Origin: Opitutus sp.
GTDB taxonomy: Bacteria > Verrucomicrobiota > Verrucomicrobiae > Opitutales > Opitutaceae
Direction: 5' to 3'
DNA: 64,000 bases
NCBI GenBank assembly: GCA_009695065.1
Contig: SIBR01000003.1
Location: 1 to 64,000, forward strand
Shown: positions 1 through 8,827 of the stretch, piece after piece
Layout: every line of letters begins with the position of its first letter
How positions within the stretch are numbered: position 1 is the first letter of the stretch
Translations under genes and position numbers: made by a program
The notes under the pieces: generated by a model
Seen by the model: the letters and a program-made list of their open reading frames with translations, nothing else
What the model was told of the DNA's origin: nothing
The model's database searches: none

Positions 1-783
1 CAGGCCGCCGAGCCAAAATCGAAGGTGATCGTTCCCGACAAACCGATCATCCTGTTCAACGGGAAGGATCTCACCGGCTTCTACAGTTGGACGACCGAGT
101 ACGGCCGGCTCGATCCGAATCACGTCTTCACCGTGGTGGATCAAGTCGACGGGGCCCCCGCGATCCGCTCCAGCGGACAAAACTACGGCGGCATCATCAC
201 CAACGAGCGCTACGCCAACTACCGGCTTCTCGTCGAATTCCGCTGGGGCACCCTCACGTGGGGCAAGCGGGCGAACAAGACCCGCGACAGCGGCATCCTG
301 CTGCACTGCCAAGGCGAGGACGGCAACGCCAGCGCCCTGTTCCGCTCGCCGTGGACAAGCTCGGTCGAGTTTCAGATTATTGAGGGAGGAACGGGCGATG
401 TCATCCTGGTCAACGGATTCGTGCCGGGCAAAAGCGAGAAGTTGGTGCCAAAGCTCACATTCACCGTCCAACCGGGAAAGCGAGTCTGGGACCCGAAGGG
501 CACCCCCACGGAGTTCTCGAACGGCCGCATCGACTGGTGGGGGCGCGATCCGGGCTGGAAGGACGAGCTCGGTTTTCGGGGCAAGCAGGACGTGGAGAAA
601 CCCGTTGGAGAATGGAACGCGCTCGAGGCGATCTGCGACGGGGGCAACATCACTTATTTCGTCAATGGAGCGAAAGTGATGGAAGGAACCAACGGCTCCT
701 ACAAAGACGGCCGGCTCCTCTTTCAATCCGAAGGCGCCGAGATCTTCTTTCGCAAGATCGAGCTGCATCCCCTGAAGCGGTAA
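1..783 (+). CDS. DUF1080 (3-keto-disaccharide hydrolase-like) secreted protein, 5' end cut by window
   Basis: The frame is open from base 1 (reading Gln-Ala-Ala-Glu-Pro), so the true start and probably a signal peptide lie outside the window. A GTG at 25 is only an internal candidate. The visible part (about 260 residues) is a DUF1080 domain: it opens with PIILFNGKDLTGFYSW, has the SGILLHCQGEDG strand typical of the concanavalin-like fold, and closes with GRLLFQSEGAEIFFRKIEL. DUF1080 proteins are abundant in Verrucomicrobiota and Planctomycetota, are usually exported, and some act on 3-keto-glycosides. The exact substrate cannot be read from sequence. No same-strand partner follows closely. 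Confidence 0.85.
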   Translation, partial: QAAEPKSKVIVPDKPIILFNGKDLTGFYSWTTEYGRLDPNHVFTVVDQVDGAPAIRSSGQNYGGIITNERYANYRLLVEFRWGTLTWGKRANKTRDSGILLHCQGEDGNASALFRSPWTSSVEFQIIEGGTGDVILVNGFVPGKSEKLVPKLTFTVQPGKRVWDPKGTPTEFSNGRIDWWGRDPGWKDELGFRGKQDVEKPVGEWNALEAICDGGNITYFVNGAKVMEGTNGSYKDGRLLFQSEGAEIFFRKIELHPLKR

Positions 784-1145
784 CGGAGCCACGCCGGCAA
801 AGGCCGACACCGGCATCGCACCTGCACCTCCCGAAGGCACCCGCCGCGGTGCGCGGCCGGTCGAGATTCCGACCGCGCCACGATGCCCGATCTCCATTTA
901 CGAGGAGAACGGCTGGACCGTGACCCGATTCAATTGAGTAGCGCGTGACCGGAGGTGCCCCGATGCCAGCGGGTGGGTTGTCCGGCGCGACCTCTTCGGA
1001 AAGTTGGGCCACGGTGGGTGCGCTGCATTCTTGTTTTACAACTTGCTAAATTCGAAGATCCGCCAATTTGCCCACTGGTTGGGCTCATTCCAGCCCACGG
1101 CCATCACCACTCCAGCGCCAATATCTCTTCGATTTATCTCCTCTC
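784..1145. other. Intergenic stretch, no gene recognised
   Basis: This is 362 bases between the DUF1080 gene and the DUF6268 gene. Short open frames exist on both strands, but they are arginine/proline-rich antisense-type frames without domains. The last 130 bases are more AT-rich than the surroundings (around 1030-1060) and may hold the promoter of the downstream gene, but I cannot define a box with confidence. Confidence 0.4.
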
Positions 1146-2123
1146 ATGACCCTGCCGCTCTCCCTTTCCCGATGCTCGTGCGCCACACTTTTCGCCGGCT
1201 GGCTGCTGGCGCTGCCGGCCACGGCCCAGCCTCCGGCCGGCCTCGGCGGTCCCTCCGCGAACGAAACGCTTTCGGCCACCACTTCCTATTCGGATACCAA
1301 CCGACTGGAGAGTGGCGGCCTGCGGGTCGGTGAAGTATCGGTCACTTCACTCCAAGCCAGCTTCGGTTCGGGGACCACGACCGGGCCGGGCTATCGTTTT
1401 TCATATGGCTTGGACTACGGACATTTTCGCCTCGATCGGAGTCCGGGTGTTCCGTTGCCCGGCAAACTGCAGGAAATTTCGCTGCCCTTGGGTCTGGCTG
1501 GAAAGCTGGCCCAGGACTGGACCGGCCGGCTCATGCTCCGGCCCGGGCTCTATGCCACGTCGCTGGCTTTCTCCAGCGGCAGCGTGAACGTCCCCGTGCT
1601 GGCCCTGGTGTCATTCCGCCAGAGTGCGGACCTTTCCTGGACGATGGGATTGCGTTACGACGCTTGGTCGCGCCACACCTTGCTGCCTTTCGCCGGAGTA
1701 AACTGGAAATTTGCCCCCCGATGGGAACTCTCCGTCGGCATGCCCCGCACCGGAGTGTCATGGCAATTCCACGACGCGGCCACCCTCCGGGCCGGCGCTT
1801 CGCTTCAAGGCGGCAGCTTCCAAGTCGGGGGCGATCCCCGGCCGACCGGGAGCAGCGCGCCCGCCCTCGGCGCCACAAAGCTCGACTACCGCGAAATCCG
1901 GCTCGGCGTCGGGCTCGACCTCTTCAGAAAAAATCCCGTGTCCCTGTTGGTCGATGCCGGCGCCATCGTAAGCCAGCGGTTCGAATACCCCCGCCGCCAC
2001 TACCGGCTAGCCGGCGGTACCGCCGCCTTCGCCGCGCTTGCCCGTTCGAGCCCGCTTTTGACGGAACGCCCCGCGAACGAGAGTGCGTGTGCGGCCACGT
2101 TAAGCGCGGCTCACGCCGGATGA
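1146..2123 (+). CDS. DUF6268-like outer-membrane beta-barrel protein, C-terminus possibly frameshifted
   Basis: The ATG at 1146 gives a clear signal peptide (hydrophobic stretch then Ala-Thr-Ala-Gln at about residues 18-28) and a 325-residue product. The body alternates hydrophobic and polar residues (RFSYGLDYGHF, WTMGLRYDAWSRH, WELSVGMPRTGVSW), as expected for beta strands of an outer-membrane barrel, and resembles the DUF6268 family. The end is odd: such proteins normally finish with a strand ending in Phe, but this frame runs on into about 20 unstructured residues. If one base is skipped somewhere around 2000-2050, the reading becomes ...RLPVRARF and stops at 2061, a much more typical terminus. 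I suspect an indel or sequencing error there. Function is unknown beyond a likely envelope location. Confidence 0.65.
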   Translation: MTLPLSLSRCSCATLFAGWLLALPATAQPPAGLGGPSANETLSATTSYSDTNRLESGGLRVGEVSVTSLQASFGSGTTTGPGYRFSYGLDYGHFRLDRSPGVPLPGKLQEISLPLGLAGKLAQDWTGRLMLRPGLYATSLAFSSGSVNVPVLALVSFRQSADLSWTMGLRYDAWSRHTLLPFAGVNWKFAPRWELSVGMPRTGVSWQFHDAATLRAGASLQGGSFQVGGDPRPTGSSAPALGATKLDYREIRLGVGLDLFRKNPVSLLVDAGAIVSQRFEYPRRHYRLAGGTAAFAALARSSPLLTERPANESACAATLSAAHAG

Positions 2124-2223
2124 GCGAACAACCGCTCAGTTTTCGAAGGCCGCGACCGGTTCCACGTGCGAGCCGGAAGAAGCCGTTGCCCGACTGGCTC
2201 GAAAGCGCCTAACCTCGCGCCCG

Positions 2224-3660
2224 ATGAGCGCCCCGATCCCAAGCGACAGCCCGATGACGTCGCCGACGCGGACGCTGGCGGACCAGGCATTCTCGCGGGC
2301 GGCCGGCGCGCCGCTGATCTCCGGCAACCGCGTCCGCCTGCTCCGGGACGCACGGGAAAACTACCCCGCTTGGCTCGAAGCGATCGCGGCCGCACGCCAC
2401 CACGTGCATTTCGAGAATTACATCTTTCGGGAGGACGCGACCGGGGATATATTTGCCGAGGCGTTGATGTCCTGCGCCCGTTCCGGAGTGAGCGTGCGGG
2501 TGATTTACGACTGGCTTGGCGGTGTGGGCCGCACTTCACGGTCGTTCTGGACGCGCTTGCGGGCCGCGGGCGTCGAGGTGCGTTGCTACAATCCGCCGAG
2601 CCTGGACGCGCCGTTCGGCTGGTTGTCGCGCGATCACCGCAAACTGCTCGTCGTCGACGGGGAAGTAGGCTTTGTCGCCGGCTTGTGCATCGCCCAGATG
2701 TGGTCGGGCCAGCCGGAGAAAAATATCGAACCGTGGCGCGATACCGGGATTGAGGTGCGAGGGCCGGCCGTGGCGGAAATCGAGCGGGCCTTTGCCCAAG
2801 TCTGGGCGATGATGGGAAAGCCGATTCCGCATTTTTCTCCAAATCCGATAATCGCGGAGCCGGACGGCGGCGTCAGCCTGCGCATTGTGGCCACGGTTCC
2901 GGCCACGGCCGGAATGTTCCGCGTCGACCAACTGGTGGCCGGGCTCGCGCGCGCGCGGGTGTGGCTCACCGACGCATATTTCGCCGGCACCAGCACCTAT
3001 GTGCTGGCGTTGAACGCGGCCGCCCGGGACGGAGTCGACGTGCGGCTGCTGGTGCCCGGTGCCACCGACATCCCGGTGCTCCGGGCGATGTCGCGGGCCG
3101 GGTATCGTTCGCTGCTGGAGGCCGGGGTGCGCGTCTTCGAGTGGAACGGGACGATGCTGCACGCCAAGACCGCGGTGGCGGACGGACGCTGGGCGCGGGT
3201 CGGTTCGACGAACCTCAATCTGGTAAGCTGGCTGGGCAACTGCGAACTGGACGCCGTGATCGAGGACGAGGCGTTCGCACGCGAAATGGAAGCCGCGTAT
3301 CTGGAGGACCTCACCAACGCGACCGAGATCGTGCTCAACGCGAAGCGCAAAATTCGCGCCCCGCAGCAGCTCTCGCCAACATCGAAGCGCCTGCCCCGAC
3401 GGGGCACGGGAAGCGCGGGCCGGGCGGCCGCTGGCGCGCTCCGCGTCGGCAACGCCATCAGCGCATCCTTCTCCAATCGCCGGACGATGGAACCGGTGGA
3501 AGCACGCCTGATGGCGATCGCGGGCGTAACGCTGCTGCTGTTGGGCTCGCTGTTCGCATTTTTTCCCAAGGTCCTCGCCTACCCGGCCGTGGCGCTTCTC
3601 GGTTGGATCTCACTCACGCTGCTCCGCCGCGCTTACAAAATCCGGCGACGACGGAAATAG
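2224..3660 (+). CDS. Phospholipase D-family cardiolipin synthase
   Basis: This is a 478-residue protein with two HKD catalytic motifs: His138-Lys140-Asp145 (HRKLLVVD) and His313-Lys315-Asp320 (HAKTAVAD followed by GSTNLN). Two HxKx4D motifs in one chain define the phospholipase D superfamily. The first domain begins with YPAWLEAIAAARHHVHFENYI, the usual opening of ClsA/ClsB-type cardiolipin synthases, which join two phosphatidylglycerols or transfer a phosphatidyl group. Unlike ClsA there are no N-terminal membrane segments. Instead two hydrophobic segments sit at the C-terminus (about residues 428-465), so the enzyme is probably anchored by its tail. The ATG at 2224 is the first start that precedes the domain. 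It stands alone, about 100 bases after the upstream gene. Confidence 0.85.
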   Translation: MSAPIPSDSPMTSPTRTLADQAFSRAAGAPLISGNRVRLLRDARENYPAWLEAIAAARHHVHFENYIFREDATGDIFAEALMSCARSGVSVRVIYDWLGGVGRTSRSFWTRLRAAGVEVRCYNPPSLDAPFGWLSRDHRKLLVVDGEVGFVAGLCIAQMWSGQPEKNIEPWRDTGIEVRGPAVAEIERAFAQVWAMMGKPIPHFSPNPIIAEPDGGVSLRIVATVPATAGMFRVDQLVAGLARARVWLTDAYFAGTSTYVLALNAAARDGVDVRLLVPGATDIPVLRAMSRAGYRSLLEAGVRVFEWNGTMLHAKTAVADGRWARVGSTNLNLVSWLGNCELDAVIEDEAFAREMEAAYLEDLTNATEIVLNAKRKIRAPQQLSPTSKRLPRRGTGSAGRAAAGALRVGNAISASFSNRRTMEPVEARLMAIAGVTLLLLGSLFAFFPKVLAYPAVALLGWISLTLLRRAYKIRRRRK

Positions 3661-3765
3661 TTCGCGGCGATTCCCCGTCCGGCAGTCTACACGGCAAACC
3701 GTCGCTTGGGGCTTGGAGTTTGGCCGAAGTTTTGAGTCTTTGTGCATCGTGCTTCGGTCCGCTGC

Positions 3766-4998
3766 ATGAACCCCGCCTACCCTTCACGCTACGCTTGGAC
3801 CGTGGTGGCACTGCTGCTGCCCGTCGCGCTGCTGAACTATCTCGATCGGCAAATGCTGGCCGCGATGAAGTTTTCCGTGATGGCCGCCATCCCGGACATC
3901 GGGTCGGAGGCCAACTGGGGATTTCTGCCGGCCGCGTTCAAATGGGTGTATGCCTTCCTGAGTCCCGTGGGCGGCTTTCTCGCCGACCGGTTTGGTCGCC
4001 GCAAGGTGATCGGAATGAGTTTATTCGTGTGGTCGGCCGTGACATGGGCCACGGGCCACGTGCACACGTTCGATCAGATGATTGTCACCCGCGCGCTGAT
4101 GGGGATCAGTGAAGCCTGCTACATTCCGGCGGCACTCGCGCTCATCGTCGACTTTCATCCGGGGCCGACCCGCTCTCGGGCCATCGGCATTCACCAGATG
4201 GCGATTTACACCGGTATTCTCATCGGTGGCTTCAGCGGCTACGTTGCCGACCAACCTAACCTCGGCTGGCGGTTCGCCTTCGAGACCGCGGGTGCGGTGG
4301 GTGTGCTCTACGCGATCCCGCTTTTCTTTCTCCTGCGGGATCCGCCGCGTCCGGCCATCGCCGTCGCGCGATCATCGGTGGTCGCATCCGTCGGCGAGCT
4401 GTTTTCCAACCGCTACTTCATCCTCATGGTCCTTTATTTCACATTGCCCGCCCTCGCCGGGTGGATCGTGAAAGACTGGATGCCAGCGATCCTCAAACAA
4501 CAATTCGCCATCGGCCAGGGCAAGGCGGGGGTGTCCGCCACGCTCTTCGTCAACGTCGCTTCGCTGATCGGCACTTTGACAGGCGGATGGCTGGCGGACC
4601 GATGGATGCGCCGCTCCGAAAGGGGCCGGATCAACGTGAGCGCGCTCGGGGTGTGCTGCCTCGTGCCCGCGCTTTTCGGTGTGGGCAACGCCGGCTCCCT
4701 CGGCGTTGCAGTGGCTTTCCTGATGCTGTTCGGACTCGGCTGGGGTTTCTACGACTGCAACCACATGCCGATCCTTTGCCAGATTGTCCGGCCCGGGCTG
4801 CGCGCCACCGGTTACGGTTTCATGAACCTCGTGAGCATCAGCTGCGGCGGCTTCGCCGACTGGGGCTTCGGCGCCCTCCGCGACCACCACGTGCCGCTGA
4901 ACATCATCTTCGGCGTTTTCGCCAGCGCCTGCATCGTCTCCATCGGACTGATCCTGATGATCAAGCCCCGTGAACCCCAATCCACGGAAGCGGCGTAA
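3766..4998 (+). CDS. MFS transporter (sugar-acid/anion:H+ symporter type)
   Basis: This is a 410-residue, 12-helix major facilitator protein. The start at ATG 3766 gives the usual short cytoplasmic leader before the first helix. A GTG eight codons upstream is less likely. NYLDRQML in helix 1 and LADRFGRRKVIG in the loop between helices 2 and 3 are characteristic of the anion:cation symporter branch, which includes hexuronate and galactonate permeases. A second loop motif (GGWLADRWMRRSERGR) marks the start of the second six-helix half. The next gene, a 2-hydroxyacid dehydrogenase, lies about 100 bases downstream on the same strand, so uptake and oxidation/reduction of a sugar acid or hydroxyacid is a reasonable inference. 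The substrate is not determined. Confidence 0.85.
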   Translation: MNPAYPSRYAWTVVALLLPVALLNYLDRQMLAAMKFSVMAAIPDIGSEANWGFLPAAFKWVYAFLSPVGGFLADRFGRRKVIGMSLFVWSAVTWATGHVHTFDQMIVTRALMGISEACYIPAALALIVDFHPGPTRSRAIGIHQMAIYTGILIGGFSGYVADQPNLGWRFAFETAGAVGVLYAIPLFFLLRDPPRPAIAVARSSVVASVGELFSNRYFILMVLYFTLPALAGWIVKDWMPAILKQQFAIGQGKAGVSATLFVNVASLIGTLTGGWLADRWMRRSERGRINVSALGVCCLVPALFGVGNAGSLGVAVAFLMLFGLGWGFYDCNHMPILCQIVRPGLRATGYGFMNLVSISCGGFADWGFGALRDHHVPLNIIFGVFASACIVSIGLILMIKPREPQSTEAA

Positions 4999-5102
4999 AT
5001 GCCGGGCCGGTCGCCGCTCTCAGTATCGCCAATGCCGCTCGCCCCAATTCGGCTCTCCTTCGTAACTGGCCGAAGCTGGAAATTTCCTCCGCAACTCACC
5101 CC

Positions 5103-6086
5103 ATGCCCACCCCGCTGCCCCTTCTTTGGACCGATGTGCCGCTCCACGCCGACGCCTTTGAAGCGTTAAGAATCCACGTTCGCCTAACCGGTCCGACCGT
5201 TCCCGCCCATCTGGCGATCACGGCCAGATATGAGGACGCGGACGCCGCGATCGTCGGATCCCAGTTTGCCGGTGATGCCGCGGCTTTCGCCCGCGCCCCG
5301 AAACTGCAGGTCATCGCGCGCACCGGCATCGGCTACGACAACATCGATGTTGCGGCCGCGTCAGCCGCCGGCGTCTGTGCGATCAACACGCCGGACGCTC
5401 CCACCGAGTCGACCTCGGAGTTTACCATTGGTTTGATGTTTGCCGTCGCCCGGCGCATCGCCACGGCCGATCGCAATGCGAAGGCCGGAATCTGGAAACT
5501 CGATGCCAGCGTGCTCGGCTTCGACTTGGCCGACAAGACCCTCGGGCTCGTGGGCTTCGGCCGCATTGGCCGCCGCGTAACCGAGATCGCCCGTGCGATT
5601 CGCATGCGCGTGTGCGCCCTCGATCCCTTCGTACCAGCGACGGCGATGACGGCCGCAGGGGTGACGCCGTGCGCCAACCTGCGCGAATTGTTGCCGTCCG
5701 CGCAGGTGCTTTCGCTCCACGCACCCTCTACACCAGAAACGCGGCACCTCATCGGCCGCGACGAACTCGCTTTGCTGCCCAAGGGTGCGATCCTGATCAA
5801 CGCAGCGCGGGGTCCATTGGTGGACGAAGCCGCCGTCCTGGCGGCACTGGAAAGCGGCCACCTCGCCGGCGCCGGCTTGGACGTTTGGGAACGCGAACCC
5901 GTGGCTTCGGACAATCCGCTGTTTTGCCACCCGCTCGTGGTGGCCGCTCCCCACCTGGCGGCCTATACCGAAGAAGGCCGCCGCCGGAGCCACGTTGCCG
6001 CCGCCAATCTGGTGCTCGCCGTCTTGCGCGACGAAGTGCCCGCGACCCTGATTGACCCGACCATATGGTCGCGGCGCCGGAAATGA
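5103..6086 (+). CDS. D-isomer-specific 2-hydroxyacid dehydrogenase
   Basis: This 327-residue NAD(P)-dependent dehydrogenase has the family's split catalytic domain. The Rossmann glycine motif GLVGFGRIG is at residues 148-156. The catalytic triad is visible as Arg236 (INAARGPLVDE), Glu265 (DVWEREP) and His284 (APHLAAYT). The N-terminal part contains LQVIARTGIGYDNIDV, as in phosphoglycerate dehydrogenase and glyoxylate/hydroxypyruvate reductases. There is no C-terminal ACT or ASB domain, so it is not the long SerA form. It follows an MFS transporter and is probably co-transcribed with it, which favours a catabolic or detoxifying role on an imported hydroxy- or ketoacid. The exact substrate is unknown. 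Confidence 0.88.
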   Translation: MPTPLPLLWTDVPLHADAFEALRIHVRLTGPTVPAHLAITARYEDADAAIVGSQFAGDAAAFARAPKLQVIARTGIGYDNIDVAAASAAGVCAINTPDAPTESTSEFTIGLMFAVARRIATADRNAKAGIWKLDASVLGFDLADKTLGLVGFGRIGRRVTEIARAIRMRVCALDPFVPATAMTAAGVTPCANLRELLPSAQVLSLHAPSTPETRHLIGRDELALLPKGAILINAARGPLVDEAAVLAALESGHLAGAGLDVWEREPVASDNPLFCHPLVVAAPHLAAYTEEGRRRSHVAAANLVLAVLRDEVPATLIDPTIWSRRRK

Positions 6087-6148
6087 CCCGGCCATTTTGG
6101 CGCCGGCTACGGCACTTATCAGGAGAAAGATGATTCTCCCCTTCGCAC

Positions 6149-6226
6149 TGGCGTCCCCACGGGGATTCGAACCCCGGTTCTTACCGTGAAAGGGTAGTGT
6201 CCTAGACCAGGCTAGACGATGGGGAC
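6149..6226 (-). tRNA. tRNA-Glu (anticodon UUC)
   Basis: On the reverse strand the sequence begins GTCCCCATCGTCTAG and folds as a cloverleaf. The seven-base acceptor stem pairs 6220-6226 with 6153-6159. The anticodon loop CTTTCAC places TTC at 6188-6190, and the T arm contains GGTTCGAATCC. The 3' CCA is encoded (6149-6151). The outermost anticodon-stem pair is a C-A mismatch, all other stems pair well. The gene lies alone between the dehydrogenase and purC, opposite to both. Confidence 0.95.
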
Positions 6227-6363
6227 TAGCGCGGAGCCGGGCACCCTACGACGCGACCCCCGGCGCGCAAGGCCAAATTTCCAGCAAAAAACCGGGTGTT
6301 TCCACTCCTCCGACCTCACTTTCTTCGCGACTTCCCCTTCCATCCGTTCAAGAAAATTTGCCC

Positions 6364-7278
6364 ATGACTTCTTCCGAAATCGCCTCCGCGCTGCCCAAGT
6401 CCGCTGTCACGGCCATCGATGGCCTGCCCTTTCCCCATATCGCCTCGGGCAAAGTCCGCGAAATCTTCGACCTCGGTGACGCCTTGCTTCTGACCGCCAG
6501 CGACCGGCTCTCCGCGTTCGATGTGATCCTGCCCGACGGCATTCCCGGCAAGGGCGCCATTCTCACGCAGATCAGCAACTGGTGGTTCGCGCAGACCAGC
6601 GGGATCGTCCAAAATCATCTTTTCCCCGACCAAACAGGCGAGTTTCTACGCCGCGGGATCAAGGATCGCGACCTGCAACTGCGGAGCATGGTCGTGCGGA
6701 ATTTGAAAACCGTGCCCATCGAATGCGTGGTCCGTGGCTATCTCGTGGGCAGCGGTTGGAGCTCCTATCAAAAGACCGGAGAAGTGTGCGGTATCCGTCT
6801 GCCTGCCGGCTTGCGCCAGGCCGACCGACTCCCCGAACCCATTTTCACGCCCACGACCAAGGCGCCCAAGGGCCAGCGCGACGAGCCGATCAACGATGCC
6901 CAAGGCGCCGCGACGGTCGGTGCCGCTTTGTACGAAAGGCTGAAGGCCCTCAGTCTGGCCCTTTATCGCTTCGGCCATGACCGCGCCAAGCAAGCCGGCA
7001 TGATCCTCGCCGACACCAAATTCGAGTTCGGCACCGACGCCACGGGAAATCTCTGGCTCATCGACGAATTGCTGACCCCCGATTCCTCGCGCTACTGGCC
7101 GGCCGAGAGCTATGCGCCCAACCAGTCACCGCCGAGCTATGACAAGCAGTTCGTTCGCGACCACCTGCTCGCGATCAAGTGGGACCAGAATCCGCCGGCA
7201 CCCAGGCTGCCCGCGGACGTCATCGCCCGCACTCAGGAAAAATACCTGGCGGCCCTAAAAAATCTCTTGGGCACGTAA
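6364..7278 (+). CDS. purC: Phosphoribosylaminoimidazole-succinocarboxamide synthase (SAICAR synthetase)
   Basis: PurC joins CAIR and aspartate using ATP in de novo purine synthesis. The 304-residue product is of the longer (about 300 aa) bacterial/yeast type. Diagnostic segments are SGKVREIFDLGD near the N-terminus (nucleotide-binding lysine and arginine), SDRLSAFDVILPDGIPGKG, IECVVRGYLVGSGW, TPTTKAPKGQRDEPI and DTKFEFG with the downstream IDELLTPDSSRYW. The start is taken as ATG 6364. A TTG two codons upstream is in frame but unnecessary. The gene stands alone, convergent with cinA 52 bases downstream. Confidence 0.97.
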   Translation: MTSSEIASALPKSAVTAIDGLPFPHIASGKVREIFDLGDALLLTASDRLSAFDVILPDGIPGKGAILTQISNWWFAQTSGIVQNHLFPDQTGEFLRRGIKDRDLQLRSMVVRNLKTVPIECVVRGYLVGSGWSSYQKTGEVCGIRLPAGLRQADRLPEPIFTPTTKAPKGQRDEPINDAQGAATVGAALYERLKALSLALYRFGHDRAKQAGMILADTKFEFGTDATGNLWLIDELLTPDSSRYWPAESYAPNQSPPSYDKQFVRDHLLAIKWDQNPPAPRLPADVIARTQEKYLAALKNLLGT

Positions 7279-7330
7279 TCGGCGCGAACGAAGCACCCCC
7301 AAAGCCCAACGGACCCACGGGCCGCGGCGT

Positions 7331-8668
7331 TCACTGCATCACGTTCACCCGGCGCACCGGCGTGGCCTCGCCGCGTTGCGCGCGCAAAAGCTCGCGCCGC
7401 AGCCAGTCGAGCGCAGCGTTGACCGCCCGCACCTTCACCGTGCCACGCGGACCCGGATAACTGAGTTTCTTCGACCAGACGCCCGCCGGTGAAAACAGCG
7501 CGATGAAAATCGTTCCCACCGGGTTGCCGTTCGCTCCGGTCGCCTCGCCGGCGAATCCAGTCACGGCGAGCGCATAGTCGGCGCCCAAACTTTCCGCCGC
7601 GCCCGTGGCCATCGCCACCGCAGCCTCGTCGCTCACGGCACCGTGCTGGAGCAGCAGGCACTCGGGCACGTCCAGCAACTGCATCCGCGCATCGTTCGAG
7701 CAGCACACGACTCCTCCCGCGAAAAATTTGCACGCTCCGCAGACTTCCGTGAACGCGTTGGCCAGCAATCCGCCCGTGGCCGTCTCGACGACCGCGAGTT
7801 TTTTCTCCTGCGCGCGCATAAGCTCGGCGCCCACCCGTGCCAGCGAGTCGTGGCCGTAACACACAAAATCGTCCCCCAGCAGGCCGACACACTCCGCGGC
7901 GATCGCCTCGAGTTCGACCCGCGTCAGCGTTCCGGTCGGCGAACTGACCCGGAAATCGACCGCCCCCTGATGCGCGCAATAGGCCACACTCAGGCCCGGG
8001 CCGGCCCGGTCGAAAACCGGCTGAAGTTTCATCTCGAGCGCGGACTCGCCCACCCCCGCACTACGCACCTGCACGTAAGCCTCCCCATCGTGCACGAAAC
8101 CAAGGGCCGCCAGCTTCGGCAGCACTTGATCGATGAACATCGGCTGCAATTCATTGGGCGGCCCGGGCAGCATTACGAGCACCTTGCCGTCCTGCTCGAC
8201 CCAAAGCCCCGGCGCGGTGCCATTCGCATTCGGCAGCACCTTGCCACGCTCGAACACATAGGCCTGCTTCAAATTGTTCGCCGTCATCTTGCGGCCGAAG
8301 CGCGCAAAGCGATCCACGATCGCCTGCTCGATCGCCGGATCGAACACGAGCTTCTGCCCTAGGACGTCCGCGATGCCATCGCGGGTCCGGTCGTCACAGG
8401 TCGGCCCCAGCCCGCCGGTGGTGATCACCACGTCGGCCCGTGCCCAGCTTTCTCTGAACTGGGCCACGATCGCATCGAGTTCGTCGGTGATCGTAACGTT
8501 GCGCTGCAGCATCACTCCACGGCGGCCGAGTTGCGCACCGATGAACGTCAAGTGGCCGTTGGCCGTCAGCCCGAGCAGCAATTCATCGCCGAGCGTGAGC
8601 AGCTCGTAGCGAAGCTGGGAAATCGGACGGCGGGGAGCCGCGCCGGCGGCGTTGTGAGCTGAAACCAT
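7331..8668 (-). CDS. cinA: CinA-family protein: MoCF-like domain plus NMN deamidase-like domain
   Basis: This 445-residue protein joins an N-terminal molybdopterin-binding-like domain and a C-terminal PncC-like domain. The N-terminal part shows LTLGDELLLG and TTGGLGPTCDD, then NANGTAPGLWV and VLMLPGPPNELQPMF. The C-terminal part shows TATGGLLANAFTEV, FAGGVVCCSNDARM and ADYALAVTGFAGE. CinA proteins hydrolyse ADP-ribose and/or deamidate nicotinamide mononucleotide in NAD salvage. In the C-terminal domain the usual SCTGG reads TATGG, so the nucleophilic serine region differs from active PncC enzymes and deamidase activity is uncertain. The start at 8668 lies where homology begins. The frame stays open further upstream only because it runs antisense to uvrC. 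It is divergent from uvrC with about 160 bases between the starts. Confidence 0.87.
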   Translation of the reverse strand: MVSAHNAAGAAPRRPISQLRYELLTLGDELLLGLTANGHLTFIGAQLGRRGVMLQRNVTITDELDAIVAQFRESWARADVVITTGGLGPTCDDRTRDGIADVLGQKLVFDPAIEQAIVDRFARFGRKMTANNLKQAYVFERGKVLPNANGTAPGLWVEQDGKVLVMLPGPPNELQPMFIDQVLPKLAALGFVHDGEAYVQVRSAGVGESALEMKLQPVFDRAGPGLSVAYCAHQGAVDFRVSSPTGTLTRVELEAIAAECVGLLGDDFVCYGHDSLARVGAELMRAQEKKLAVVETATGGLLANAFTEVCGACKFFAGGVVCCSNDARMQLLDVPECLLLQHGAVSDEAAVAMATGAAESLGADYALAVTGFAGEATGANGNPVGTIFIALFSPAGVWSKKLSYPGPRGTVKVRAVNAALDWLRRELLRAQRGEATPVRRVNVMQ

Positions 8669-8827
8669 ACTTGCGGGGAAGGAAATTAGGCGGATTCTGC
8701 GAAATTGCCAGCGGCGATCTCGGGACCGAGATGCGACGCTCGCCCGACGTTTCATGCTTTTCCATCCCGATGCCCGCCGCAAGTGCGACCCAACAGCCCG
8801 GCCGTGCCCGCCGGCCTGCCTTCGGCC

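Noticed and set aside
6121..6141. GGAGAA/TTCTCC inverted repeat next to tRNA-Glu as a terminator
   Set aside because: The stem is short (six pairs) and no T run follows on either strand.
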